Position numbers and translations under genes: made by a program
Shown here: one piece after another, positions 46,439-55,899 of the stretch
Position numbering within the stretch: position 1 is the stretch's first letter
How the letters are laid out: every line of letters starts with the position of its first letter
Origin: Cloacimonetes bacterium UBA3541
Lineage (GTDB): Bacteria > Cloacimonadota > Cloacimonadia > Cloacimonadales > Cloacimonadaceae
Length of the DNA: 57,726 nt
Assembly (NCBI GenBank): GCA_002376725.1
Contig: DFOM01000040.1
Span: 1 to 57,726 of the forward strand
Direction of reading: 5' to 3'
The notes under the pieces: model-generated
Databases searched by the model: none
Told to the model about the DNA's origin: nothing
What the model saw: only the letters and a program-made list of their open reading frames with translations

Positions 46439-48904
46439 ATGAAAGGAAAAATATGGTATATAGCCTTTCTTTTGCTGTTACCTTGTTTGATGTTAGCCGA
46501 TGATTATAATGGATGGAAAACAATCAATCTGGGAGAGATGGATTTTCCACGAGCCAGTGTGGATAATCTATTCACACCCCTAGTTAATCCATCATTGTTA
46601 GGCACAGGTCATACCAGTGGTTTAGGTTGGGCTCATACCTTTAGCAATGAAGCATTTCGCAATCATTACTGGTTTCTTGCCAATTTGGGTAATTTCAGCT
46701 ACACTTATGAATACAATAGAGACCCTATATCAGATAATAGTTTCAATTATCATACCTTAGCTTCAGGTGGAGAGCTTTTCCCTCGTTATATTCTTCCCAA
46801 TCTTTATGGAGGTTTGAATTATCGTTGGAAAAATAACAAATTTAGCGAAGGTGCGTTTCGCACTGCTTTCACTTATAGACCTAATGCCCTTGCTTCTATA
46901 GCTTTTAACTGGGATAATCCGTATAAGGATTCACCTGCCTATCATGGCTCTGTAGCACTTCGTCCTTTTGCTTTTGTTCCCTCAATCAAAGATTATCGTT
47001 TAGAAATATCAGCTGATGTGGATTATAATAAGAAGGACGGTGAATATAAGTTTAATGAACCAGTGATAGGATTGAACACACAACTGGTAGATGGGATAAC
47101 ACTTGGTGCTTCTTATAATCTGGATACTGAAACCACTTGGGCGAATTTTAGTTTGAATTTCAATAAAGTCTCCCTGGGTTCTACAGCTTTAGTTAATTCC
47201 AATGATTATGTTGCTGTGCCTTATATCCATCTTACGGAAAAATCATTCCCTCCTTTTTTAGGTATCAAAGATAAAAAATGGTATTCTATGAAGTTGGAGG
47301 GACCGATTCAAACCTATAAGTCACCTAAATTTGCCATCAAAAAGTTGAAAATATATGAAAGTAAAATACAAAGTATAGAAGATGTGGAAGATATACTTAA
47401 GCAGGCAAAAGAGGATCCTGTTATAGAAGGAATACTCTTACAGAATCCTGCATCTACAGGTTCTTTTGCTTTGCAACAAGAGTTCATAGAAGCAATTAAA
47501 GATTTTAAAGAAAGTGGGAAAAAAGTAGCTTTTTATTACGACAATATTTCTGGGAGCAATTATATCCTTGCCTCTTCTGTTGCAGATGCTATCTATCTCA
47601 ATCCTATGGGAATGGTAGATTTGCGTGGAATATCTATTACCAGTCCCTATTTTAAGGAATTACTGGATACTCTGGGAATAGATGTACTCAATTTTCGCAG
47701 TCATAAATATAAAGATGCTGGAAATATGTTTTCCGAACCAGAAATGACGGAAGCAGAAAAAGAAGCTTATGATTCCTTATTACAAAGTATATATGACCAG
47801 ATAGTTATCTCTATTCAAGAAGGAAGAGGCTCCAAACTGAAGGCATCAGTGGAAGAAACAATTGATAATGGACCCTATTTTAAAGCTCAGGATGCATTGA
47901 ATGCAGGATTGATAGATGGAATAATCTTTGCTGATGAACTTAACAATGAACTTAAAAAACAATTTGGCTTTGCCTCCCGGGAAAACAACCTAGCTGAATA
48001 TATTGATTACGATTGGTGTTATCCTAAAGAAACTCCTATTGCTATGATTTATGCTTGTGGAAACATTGTTATGGGAAAAGGAACTCCTGGTACCAAGATA
48101 GCGTCCGAAACCACTGTAGATTTAATTCGTAAGGCTCGCCTGAACCCAAAATATAAAGGTATAATTCTAAGAGTGGATAGTGGAGGTGGCTCTGCTCAAG
48201 CTTCAGACCTCATTTTACGAGAACTGGAACTTACTCAAAAGGTTAATAAAAAACCAGTGGTAGTCTCTATGTCTGGAGTAGCTGCTTCTGGTGGATACTA
48301 TATCTCTTGTGGAGCTGACCGTATTATAGCTGAACCTTCCACTCTGACCGGTTCAATTGGTGTTGTTGGTATCGTTTTCACTTTTCCCCGTCTCTATGAT
48401 AAAATAGGAATCAATTGGTCTACCGTGAAAAAGGGTGAACATGCCGATTTTGGAGCTACTTACCGTGATTGGACAAATGAAGAAAAGCAAATTCTAAATA
48501 ATAACATTGAGTTTGTTTATGACCGTTTTTTAGATAGAGTGGATGAAGGTAGAACGAATCTTACTCGGGATCAGATACATAATGTTGCTCAAGGAAGAGT
48601 CTGGACAGGTGCTCAGGCAAAAGAAAATGGATTAATAGATGACCTGGGAGGTTTGGATAAAGCTGTGGAACATATGAGAGAACTAACTGGAACAAAAGGA
48701 AAGCTGGTTCTGGAAGATGCCACTACCTCTAAAGAAGGGTTTACCTTAAAATTGAATTTTAACTTTGAAACAGCTAAAGTTCAAAACATAAGTTCAGATC
48801 AAATTAACAGCGAATATAAAGCGTTATACGAGTTCTGGCGTGATTATCAAAATGAATCAGTGCTAATGCTTTGTCCCGTATCTCTTAAAGATATTGAGTT
48901 TTAA
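46439..48904 (+). CDS. sppA: Signal peptide peptidase SppA with extra beta-rich N-terminal domain
   Basis: A serine protease of 821 residues with a tandem SppA layout. After a signal peptide (IWYIAFLLLLPCLMLA), residues about 25-280 are a beta-rich domain (NPSLLGTGHTSGLGWAHTF, SFNYHTLASGG, LGASYNLDTETTWANFSLNF) that looks like outer-membrane beta-strands and is absent from classical SppA. The N-terminal SppA half carries the catalytic Lys (K425 in HKYKDAGNMF); the C-terminal half carries the Ser (S617 in SGVAASGGYYISCGAD) and GSIGVVG. It would cleave leftover signal peptides in the envelope. The start is fixed by AAGGAGG. It converges with a methyltransferase gene 10 bp away. Confidence 0.87.
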   Translation: MKGKIWYIAFLLLLPCLMLADDYNGWKTINLGEMDFPRASVDNLFTPLVNPSLLGTGHTSGLGWAHTFSNEAFRNHYWFLANLGNFSYTYEYNRDPISDNSFNYHTLASGGELFPRYILPNLYGGLNYRWKNNKFSEGAFRTAFTYRPNALASIAFNWDNPYKDSPAYHGSVALRPFAFVPSIKDYRLEISADVDYNKKDGEYKFNEPVIGLNTQLVDGITLGASYNLDTETTWANFSLNFNKVSLGSTALVNSNDYVAVPYIHLTEKSFPPFLGIKDKKWYSMKLEGPIQTYKSPKFAIKKLKIYESKIQSIEDVEDILKQAKEDPVIEGILLQNPASTGSFALQQEFIEAIKDFKESGKKVAFYYDNISGSNYILASSVADAIYLNPMGMVDLRGISITSPYFKELLDTLGIDVLNFRSHKYKDAGNMFSEPEMTEAEKEAYDSLLQSIYDQIVISIQEGRGSKLKASVEETIDNGPYFKAQDALNAGLIDGIIFADELNNELKKQFGFASRENNLAEYIDYDWCYPKETPIAMIYACGNIVMGKGTPGTKIASETTVDLIRKARLNPKYKGIILRVDSGGGSAQASDLILRELELTQKVNKKPVVVSMSGVAASGGYYISCGADRIIAEPSTLTGSIGVVGIVFTFPRLYDKIGINWSTVKKGEHADFGATYRDWTNEEKQILNNNIEFVYDRFLDRVDEGRTNLTRDQIHNVAQGRVWTGAQAKENGLIDDLGGLDKAVEHMRELTGTKGKLVLEDATTSKEGFTLKLNFNFETAKVQNISSDQINSEYKALYEFWRDYQNESVLMLCPVSLKDIEF

Positions 48905-48914
48905 AACTAATACT

Positions 48915-49709
48915 TTAATATGAAGACCCTTTCTGTGCAACCAGGATAATGCCAGTGCCAGATGAATTATTAGTATGCAGGTCTATTTGCATCATAAGTT
49001 CTGCTAGAGGTAAGATAATTATATAGTAGAAAGGTAAAACTAACATAGAGAGCTTACTTTTAGAAAGCATTTCAAGGGGAAACTTGATGAGCAAACGCCA
49101 GGATAGGCTACCCCAGAAACCGTAACTATAGATACATTTCAAAATCTTGAATCCAGAAAGTTTAACTTTATCTTCCAGCTCTTTCTTATTATAGCCAGGA
49201 CGTATATGCTCTGCCGTAAATTTTGCTGCTTCATCCTTATCTGAAGGAGTAGAGATAATCAGTATGCCTCTCTCTTTCATACATACATAAAAGTTCTTTA
49301 ACACAGCTATATCGTCAGAAATATGTTCTAAGATATCTACAGCAGTAACTAAATCATATTTATTCTCAGGAATAAAGGTCTGAAGATCAGCTTTCTTCCA
49401 GGAAAAACGACCTGGAAAGACCTGAGAAGCATAAACGGAAAAATCTTCTAAGTATTCTCCTTTAATATCAGTAGCAAAAACTTTCGCATTAGTATATTTT
49501 TTTAATACTGACCAGGAATACTGACAGAATCCTGCTCCTGCATCATAATAGAGAAATTTATCTTCTTTGGAGAAAAATCGGCTTATTTCTCTTTTGACAT
49601 AGCGCTGACGAAGTAGCACTAAGTCTAAAATTACATAAAATTTATCCCTAATAGAAGGGAAAATCCTGATAAGATTTGCTGCTCTATCTTTCAAAGGTTC
49701 ATATTCCAT
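48915..49709 (-). CDS. Class I SAM-dependent methyltransferase with hydrophobic C-terminal region
   Basis: A 264-residue methyltransferase. Motif I is YYDAGAGFCQYSW, an acidic loop is ATDIKGEYLEDF, and motif II/III regions read YDLVTAVDILEHISDD and ERGILIISTPSD. Near residues 210-245 a hydrophobic stretch (LSMLVLPFYYIIILPLAELM) suggests membrane association, so a lipid or membrane-bound glycan substrate is possible. It is divergent from the PHP gene and convergent with sppA. Confidence 0.8.
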   Translation of the reverse strand: MEYEPLKDRAANLIRIFPSIRDKFYVILDLVLLRQRYVKREISRFFSKEDKFLYYDAGAGFCQYSWSVLKKYTNAKVFATDIKGEYLEDFSVYASQVFPGRFSWKKADLQTFIPENKYDLVTAVDILEHISDDIAVLKNFYVCMKERGILIISTPSDKDEAAKFTAEHIRPGYNKKELEDKVKLSGFKILKCIYSYGFWGSLSWRLLIKFPLEMLSKSKLSMLVLPFYYIIILPLAELMMQIDLHTNNSSGTGIILVAQKGSSY

Positions 49710-49816
49710 AATAGTTCCTTATTAAGTATCTGTTTATCAAAAAAACCAAAAGTATTTAATTAAAAAATCATTGACGATTTTAATGCTATAAGAATTAAGT
49801 CAACCTAAAAGAAAAT

Positions 49817-50674
49817 ATGATAATAAAAAATATAAATAGCATTAAACACTTCAATCTACATTTGCACACTAATGTCTCTGATGGAAGACTCACTCCTAAA
49901 GAAGTAGTCAATAGAGCTAATGAAATTGGACTTGATTTAATATCTATCACTGACCATGATAATGCAGATGCCTACAATCTCTTACCGAAGGAGATTGCAC
50001 CTCTAAGGATTATTCCTGGTATAGAAATTAGTTCACTTTATCAGGATTCCGATGTTCATATTCTTGGTTTAGGTCTTAATCTCCATTCTCAAAGTCTTTT
50101 AGATATGATAGAAATGTATCTGGTAGGGCGAAAAGAGAGAGCTATCAAGATGATTCAGAAATTAGCTGAGCTAGGGATACATATCAATATTGATGAAGTA
50201 GAAGCAGTTTCGGGCAGTCGTGGTCTCATAGTTCGTCCGCATATTGCACAGGTTCTTCTTAATCATGGTTATGTTCATTCCAAAAGCGAAGCTTTTGAAA
50301 AATATATTGGTAATAATGGACCTGCCTATGTGCATAAACCTGAGTTTTCTGTTCAGGAAGCTATTCAGGTAATTCATGAAGCCAATGGTTTTGCTATTAT
50401 AGCACATCCTGGAGATTTAGTCAGTGTAAGTTATGTAGATGATTTGATCAAGATGGGTATTGATGGATTAGAAGTTTGGCATCCTGACCATAATTTAAGC
50501 CAGATAGATTATTTTACAGATCTATGTAAGAATCTGGGACTATATATGACAGGTGGCAGTGATTTTCACGGTGATAATGAAAGATATAACCTTTTTGAAG
50601 AAGTGCCTGCTAGTGAAGCTGTTCTGGAGAGTGTTAATAAGTTGTGGAGAGAATATAAATGCAGAGGGAACTAA
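49817..50674 (+). CDS. PHP-domain phosphoesterase (YciV/RNase AM-like)
   Basis: A 285-residue metal-dependent phosphoesterase. PHP motifs are clear: HLHTNVSDG (about 14-22), ITDHDN, PGIEIS, the IAHPGD His, and SDFHGD near the end. The segment RPHIAQVLL with GPAYVHKPEFS matches the YciV/TrpH group, which includes 5'-3' exoribonucleases (RNase AM) and 3',5'-nucleotide phosphatases. It overlaps the next gene by 16 bp and begins a tightly packed operon. Confidence 0.85.
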   Translation: MIIKNINSIKHFNLHLHTNVSDGRLTPKEVVNRANEIGLDLISITDHDNADAYNLLPKEIAPLRIIPGIEISSLYQDSDVHILGLGLNLHSQSLLDMIEMYLVGRKERAIKMIQKLAELGIHINIDEVEAVSGSRGLIVRPHIAQVLLNHGYVHSKSEAFEKYIGNNGPAYVHKPEFSVQEAIQVIHEANGFAIIAHPGDLVSVSYVDDLIKMGIDGLEVWHPDHNLSQIDYFTDLCKNLGLYMTGGSDFHGDNERYNLFEEVPASEAVLESVNKLWREYKCRGN

Positions 50675-51195
50675 ATATTCAATCTGTACAAGGAAGAATG
50701 CCGGTTAAGTATAGCATTAAAACTATAAATAGAATACTAGGCATTATATTCCAGGCATTTATAATCTTTTGTTGTTTACTGGTTTTGTTTACTTCTCTTA
50801 AAGCAAAATCTTCGGTCTGGTTGAAAATTATCCCCTTAATAGTACTATTTGTTGCACTGGATAATCTATTACGCCATTTAACTTCACTTAATTGTGTGAT
50901 ATTTACACCTGAATATCTCTGGCTAAAATATCTATTATTACCTTCTGTGCAAGTACCTTATGACAGTATTTCCAAACTGGAGTTGCGGAAAGAAATAACC
51001 TATAATGTTTTTATAACTTTTACTGATAATAAAGGAAAAACCCGAGTTCTTAAATGTCCCGCTTCTTTCCCAAAAATGATTGAAATACTTTATAACCTTG
51101 CTGAATTAGCACCTCAAGCACAAATGAATGACCAGCTGGCTAATATGGTCAATGTTATTAGGGACATAAAATCTAAAGGAGAAAAAGTAGAATAA
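50659..51195 (+). CDS. Small membrane protein with PH-like domain, function unknown
   Basis: A 178-residue protein. Two membrane helices (about 27-48 IIFQAFIIFCCLLVLF and 55-70 WLKIIPLIVLFVALDNLL) are followed by a beta-rich part (about 78-140: CVIFTPEYLWLKYLLL, YNVFITFTDNKGKTRVLKCP) resembling bacterial PH domains of membrane proteins. No enzymatic motif. GGAG about 9-12 nt before the ATG supports this start inside the end of the PHP gene; its stop shares one base with the next ATG (TAATG). Confidence 0.7.
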   Translation: MQRELNIQSVQGRMPVKYSIKTINRILGIIFQAFIIFCCLLVLFTSLKAKSSVWLKIIPLIVLFVALDNLLRHLTSLNCVIFTPEYLWLKYLLLPSVQVPYDSISKLELRKEITYNVFITFTDNKGKTRVLKCPASFPKMIEILYNLAELAPQAQMNDQLANMVNVIRDIKSKGEKVE

Positions 51196-52361
51196 TGAAG
51201 TATGATTTTGATACGGTTATTGAGCGGAAAGGAACTAGCTGTTTCAAATATGATGGCTTAAAAGAAGTCTATGGTAGAGATGATTTGATTCCTCTCTGGA
51301 TAGCAGATATGGATTTTCAAATAGCTCCTCAGATTAAAGCTGCTATGCAGGAAAGATTGAATCATGGCATCTTTGGCTATAATCAACGCTTACCTATTTA
51401 TTATGATACGATTATCAATTGGACAAAAAAACGCTATGGTTATGAACCTCAGGAAGATTGGATTATGACCAGTCCTGGAATTATGCCTGCTATTAATCTG
51501 GCAGTTATGCAATTAACTGAACCAGGAGATTCTGTACTTATACAAACACCTGTGTACCAACCTTTTTTTACTGCCGCAACAGCTCATAATAGAAAATTAG
51601 TAACTAATCCCTTGCTTCCTGATAATGGATATTATACCATAGATTTTGATGATTTTGAGAAAAAACTAAAAGAAGTCAAATTATTTATCCTTTGTAGTCC
51701 TCACAATCCTGTAGGAAGAAGGTGGAACAAAGATGAGCTTTTAAAGATAGGCACTTTATGTCACCAATATAATGTTCCTATTATCAGTGATGAAATACAC
51801 TGCGATTTAATCTATAATGGAGCAGGGTCACTTTCTATTGCTTCACTAGAAGGTATGCTGGATAATACCATTGTCTGTTTTTCTCCCGCTAAGTCATTCA
51901 ATTTAGCAGGACTGGCAACCTCTGTTATCATAGCTAAAAATCCAGATTTAAGAGAACCTCTAAATACTATGTTAGAGAATCTTCATATTTATATGGGTAA
52001 TACCTTTGGTATTACCGCGTTAACTGCAGCTTATGGAGATTCGGAAGATTGGCTGGAAGAACTTCTTATCTATTTGCAAGACAATAGAGATTTTCTGGTA
52101 GATTATATCCAATCTGAAATCCCTCAATTAAAAATTAGCACTCCAGAAGCTACTTATCTTGCCTGGATTGATTTCCGCAATCTGGGATTAAATGACGAGG
52201 AATTGCAAAAATTCTTAGTAGAAAAAGCAGGTCTAGCCCTGGAACCAGGAATTAAGTATGGAATAGAGGGTTCAGGATTTCAAAGATTGAATTTTGGCTG
52301 TCCTAGAAAAACTCTTTCCACTGCTTTAGTAAGATTGAAAAAGGCAATCAACGAACTATGA
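51195..52361 (+). CDS. MalY/PatB-type cystathionine beta-lyase (C-S lyase)
   Basis: PLP enzyme cleaving cystathionine (or cysteine) to homocysteine or sulfide, pyruvate and ammonia. The 388-residue sequence begins with the typical FDTVIERKGTSCFKYDG and PLWIADMDFQIAPQI, has the PLP-site CSPHNPVGRRW, the ISDEIHCDL Asp, and the Schiff-base Lys in FSPAKSFNLAGL. In this operon it could supply homocysteine or serve cysteine degradation. Its stop overlaps dapD (ATGA). Confidence 0.88.
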   Translation: MKYDFDTVIERKGTSCFKYDGLKEVYGRDDLIPLWIADMDFQIAPQIKAAMQERLNHGIFGYNQRLPIYYDTIINWTKKRYGYEPQEDWIMTSPGIMPAINLAVMQLTEPGDSVLIQTPVYQPFFTAATAHNRKLVTNPLLPDNGYYTIDFDDFEKKLKEVKLFILCSPHNPVGRRWNKDELLKIGTLCHQYNVPIISDEIHCDLIYNGAGSLSIASLEGMLDNTIVCFSPAKSFNLAGLATSVIIAKNPDLREPLNTMLENLHIYMGNTFGITALTAAYGDSEDWLEELLIYLQDNRDFLVDYIQSEIPQLKISTPEATYLAWIDFRNLGLNDEELQKFLVEKAGLALEPGIKYGIEGSGFQRLNFGCPRKTLSTALVRLKKAINEL

Positions 52362-53182
52362 ATATGAAAGATGCCATTATAGCGTTATACAACGCAAAAC
52401 CTGAAAAATACAATTCAGCTGATAGAGAACTATATGAAACCTTTATTGATGCCTTAGATACCGGAAAAATCCGAGCTTGTGAAAAAACGGAGTCGGGATG
52501 GAAGGTTAATCAATGGGTAAAAATGGGAATCCTTATCGGATTCAGAATGGGTGTATTAACTGAATATCGCTTAAGTGATAATAAATCCTTTTTTGATAAG
52601 GACACTTTACCCGAAAAGGTATTTCAACTTCAAGACCAGATAAGAATAGTTCCTGGCGGCACATCTATTCGTAAAGGATGTTATCTCGCAGCAGGAGTCA
52701 CTATTATGCCTCCAGCTTTTATCAATATCGGCGCCTATGTAGATTCGGGTACTCTTATAGATTCTCACGCCTTAGTAGGATCCTGTGCTCAGATAGGGAA
52801 AAATGTTCACCTTTCTGCTGGAGCTATGATTGGTGGGGTACTGGAACCGGTAGAAGCAAGACCGGTGGTAATTGAAGATGATGCTTTTATCGGAGGAAAT
52901 GTGGGCATCTATCAAGGTATTATAGTTAAACAAAAAGCAGTGATAGCAGCAGGAACTATTATAACTGCTTCCACTCTTATCTATGATGCAGTTCATACCG
53001 AATTTCTTCAGAGAGATCAAGGTGGATCTTTTACTATTCCTGAACAAGCTGTTGTAGTTCCAGGTAGCAGACCTCTTAAAGATACAGGTTTTCAAATCTA
53101 TTGCCCTATTATTATTAAATATCGTGATGCTAAAACGGAAAAGTCCGTAAAACGTGAAGAGGATATACATATCTTTGATTGA
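52358..53182 (+). CDS. dapD: Tetrahydrodipicolinate N-succinyltransferase
   Basis: Succinylates tetrahydrodipicolinate with succinyl-CoA, the committed step of the succinylase branch to diaminopimelate and lysine. The 274 residues have the family's usual length, an N-terminal helical part, then a left-handed beta-helix of hexapeptide repeats (GTSIRKGCYLAAGVTIMPPA, AYVDSGTLIDSHALVGSCAQ, AQIGKNVHLSAGAMIGGVLE). It overlaps the PatB gene by 4 bp and the aminotransferase gene at its 3' end. Diaminopimelate is needed for peptidoglycan in this diderm cell. Confidence 0.95.
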   Translation: MNMKDAIIALYNAKPEKYNSADRELYETFIDALDTGKIRACEKTESGWKVNQWVKMGILIGFRMGVLTEYRLSDNKSFFDKDTLPEKVFQLQDQIRIVPGGTSIRKGCYLAAGVTIMPPAFINIGAYVDSGTLIDSHALVGSCAQIGKNVHLSAGAMIGGVLEPVEARPVVIEDDAFIGGNVGIYQGIIVKQKAVIAAGTIITASTLIYDAVHTEFLQRDQGGSFTIPEQAVVVPGSRPLKDTGFQIYCPIIIKYRDAKTEKSVKREEDIHIFD

Positions 53183-54281
53183 AGCGAAAAGGTTGCATTC
53201 CGTTGAACTTTCTCTTATCCGACAAATAACTCAATTCGCTTCTTTTGATGCTATAAATCTTGCTCTAGGAGAACTCCAATTTCCTTTGCCTAATATTTTA
53301 CGCTTGAAAGCTAGAGAAATTTTACAAGATGGAACTCCACGCTATACTCCTAATGCTGGTATGCCTGAATTACAAGATGCTATTGCTAATCTTTATCCTT
53401 TTGCAAAACCAAATAATGTGTGCATCTGTAATGGAGTAGAAGAAGCAATTTTTGTAACTCTTCTTTCTACTTTGAATCCAGGTGATACAATAGCGATTCC
53501 TGATCCTGAATATCCTGCCTATTCTGCTATAGCTAATATCTTAGAAACCAATATATTACGCTTACCTTATGAAAGTAATCTAGTGTCTATAAATTGGGAT
53601 ACCTGGGATAGCATTCTGGCTCAAAATGTTAAAATGCTCATCTTTAGCCATCCAAGTAATCCTACTGGACATATATTTACTAAAGATGATGCAGAAAGAC
53701 TAATAAATATCTGTAACAAATATAAAATAACTCTGGTTGTGGATGAGGTATATTCCCGTTTAGTATTTGGCGGTTTCCTACCTCAATTTTTTTCTGAAGC
53801 AGAGTCAATGTTTTTACTGGATGGACTCTCTAAATCACATTGTATGAGTGGCTGGAGAATAGGCTGGGTGATTTCACCATCCGAACTTTCAGCTTCTGTT
53901 ATAAAAACAAGACAGTATGTTTCCACCTGTAGTAACTGGCTAGCGCAAAAGTTAGCTATTTATGCTTTATCATCTGAAGGTATGAAAGCAGTAGATGAAG
54001 TATTCTCTCAGCTTAAAGAATGTCGTGCTTTGGTTCAGGAAAAATTTCAGGATTTTAAAGATAAAGTATTGATCCCGGATGCAACCTGTTATTTTATGTT
54101 AAAAGTAGAGGGAAATGACCTAATTATCGCCCAAGAACTAGCAGAAAAGGGAGTAGTAACAGTTCCTGGTCAAGCTTTTGGAGAGGTTTCCAAGGGCTGG
54201 TTACGGATTAATTATGCCATTCCGAAAGATAAACTGGAAACTGCTTTGGATACTATTATCAATGAACTATATATTCACTAA
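53154..54281 (+). CDS. Class I aminotransferase, candidate N-succinyldiaminopimelate aminotransferase (DapC-like)
   Basis: A PLP aminotransferase of about 375 residues. Segments LIRQITQFASFDAINLALGE near the start, PRYTPNAGMPELQDAI, the PLP-site HPSNPTGHIFT, VVDEVYSRLVF and the Schiff-base Lys in DGLSKSHCMSGWRIGW are typical of class I. It directly follows dapD, so it may be the DapC step of the succinylase pathway (inference). The start is uncertain: the open frame begins with GTG at 53154, overlapping dapD by 29 bp, and a TTG at 53175 is an alternative. Confidence 0.82.
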   Translation: MKRIYISLIEAKRLHSVELSLIRQITQFASFDAINLALGELQFPLPNILRLKAREILQDGTPRYTPNAGMPELQDAIANLYPFAKPNNVCICNGVEEAIFVTLLSTLNPGDTIAIPDPEYPAYSAIANILETNILRLPYESNLVSINWDTWDSILAQNVKMLIFSHPSNPTGHIFTKDDAERLINICNKYKITLVVDEVYSRLVFGGFLPQFFSEAESMFLLDGLSKSHCMSGWRIGWVISPSELSASVIKTRQYVSTCSNWLAQKLAIYALSSEGMKAVDEVFSQLKECRALVQEKFQDFKDKVLIPDATCYFMLKVEGNDLIIAQELAEKGVVTVPGQAFGEVSKGWLRINYAIPKDKLETALDTIINELYIH

Positions 54282-55848
54282 TGCTCATATCTTTACTTTA
54301 GATAAGCCGGAAGTAAGTAATTTTGATTCCTTACTTGTAGAATCTGGAAAGATAAAATATTTAGGTTCACTTTCCGATTGCAAATCCTATGCCAGGAATC
54401 ACTTGGAAATTATAGATTTAAAAGGAAAAGCACTTATTCCTGCTTTAACCGATTGCCATACTCATTTTACGGATTATGCTAAAAAATTTATCCAGCTTGA
54501 TTTATCCGATTGTAGGAGTATTGAAGATATCAGTAAAAGAATGTCTATTTATCGTAAAAGTCATTCTAAACTTCCAGATTGGGTATTAGGTGATGGCTGG
54601 GACATCAACATTATAGATAATCCTCAAAAAATCAGGAAAGAACTTTTAGACGAATTTTTCCCGGATATTCCAGTTGCTTTATATAGCAAGGATTTTCATA
54701 GTCGCTGGTGTAATTCTCTCGCGTTAAAAATTGCTCATATAACTGAAAGCACTATAGACCCTAAGGGAGGTCATATTGAGAAGGATAGTTCTGGGAAGTT
54801 GACGGGTATTTTACAAGAAACTGCTTCTGAATGGTTAGACCGTTTTATTATTCCTCCTTCTAAAAATGAGACTATGCAGTGTTTAAGTCAAGCTCAAGAA
54901 AAGGTTCATAGTTATGGTTTGGGAACTATTCACAGTATGGAGCTGCCTTTACCAGGTGAAATTTTAGAAGATTTTGCCCGACAAAATAAGCAATTAAGAA
55001 TAATTCGCCATTTTTATCAGGATGAGCTGGAAACAATGATTTCAAGAAAAAGATATTCAGGAGAAAAAGATGAGTGGTTTCAACTGGGAGGATTAAAATT
55101 ATTTGCCGATGGTTCTCTCGGTTCTCAAACAGCAGCTATCTTTTCAGAATATCCTAATTCTCCTGGTTTTTATGGAATCTTGAGACTTTCGGAAGAAGAA
55201 ATGTACCATCTAATATTAACTGCACTAAAACACGGTTTTTATACCTTAATACATTGTATTGGAGACCGTGCTGTGCATTTAGCTATCAATGTTATATCCA
55301 GAGTTGAACAGGAAAATCTTCCCGGAAATCTCAGAAACCGTCTAGAACATATTCAGTCTATTCAAAAAGAAGATATTCCTCGTTTAAAAAATTGCACTAT
55401 AGGTTGCTCCGTTCAACCTATTCATATAGCTAATGACATTCCTTTAATAAATAAATACTGGCAGGCTATTGCTTCCGATGCTTATTGTTTTCGTTCTTTA
55501 ATTGATGCGGGAATGCAACTTGCCTTTGGTTCCGATGCTCCTATTGCTCCAATAAATCCTTTTTACGGAATTTACAGTGCTCTAAAGAGAAAACCAAATT
55601 TAAATCCCAAAGCAGAAACCTGGTTTCCAGAGCAATGCCTGAATATATGGGAAACTTTGCAGGGTTATACTATAAATGCAGCTAAACTAGCAGGAATTGA
55701 TGACCAGGCAGGAACAATTATCCCAGGCAAAAATGCAGACCTAATCGTGATTGAAGATTTCACTAAACTTCCAGATGAATACTGGCTGGATGCAGAATCT
55801 CTATTGACAATGATAGCTGGTGAAATAGTTTTAAATAAGTTGACTTAA
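54262..55848 (+). CDS. YtcJ-like metal-dependent amidohydrolase
   Basis: A 528-residue amidohydrolase of the Amidohydro_3/YtcJ group. It begins MNYIFTNAHIFTLDKPEVSN; the metal-binding HxH lies in LTDCHTHFTD (about 68-70), followed by LFADGSLGSQTAA, a His in LIHCIGDRAVH, and the Asp in FGSDAPIAP near the end, then PGKNADLIVI. The open frame extends 28 codons upstream, but the ATG at 54262 gives the family's usual start; it overlaps the aminotransferase gene by 20 bp. The substrate is unknown; the position after dapD and a DapC-like gene is suggestive. Confidence 0.82.
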   Translation: MNYIFTNAHIFTLDKPEVSNFDSLLVESGKIKYLGSLSDCKSYARNHLEIIDLKGKALIPALTDCHTHFTDYAKKFIQLDLSDCRSIEDISKRMSIYRKSHSKLPDWVLGDGWDINIIDNPQKIRKELLDEFFPDIPVALYSKDFHSRWCNSLALKIAHITESTIDPKGGHIEKDSSGKLTGILQETASEWLDRFIIPPSKNETMQCLSQAQEKVHSYGLGTIHSMELPLPGEILEDFARQNKQLRIIRHFYQDELETMISRKRYSGEKDEWFQLGGLKLFADGSLGSQTAAIFSEYPNSPGFYGILRLSEEEMYHLILTALKHGFYTLIHCIGDRAVHLAINVISRVEQENLPGNLRNRLEHIQSIQKEDIPRLKNCTIGCSVQPIHIANDIPLINKYWQAIASDAYCFRSLIDAGMQLAFGSDAPIAPINPFYGIYSALKRKPNLNPKAETWFPEQCLNIWETLQGYTINAAKLAGIDDQAGTIIPGKNADLIVIEDFTKLPDEYWLDAESLLTMIAGEIVLNKLT

Positions 55849-55899
55849 TCTTAGCAAAATAATTTATTAATTAAATTAAGATAATATAGGAGAATAACA

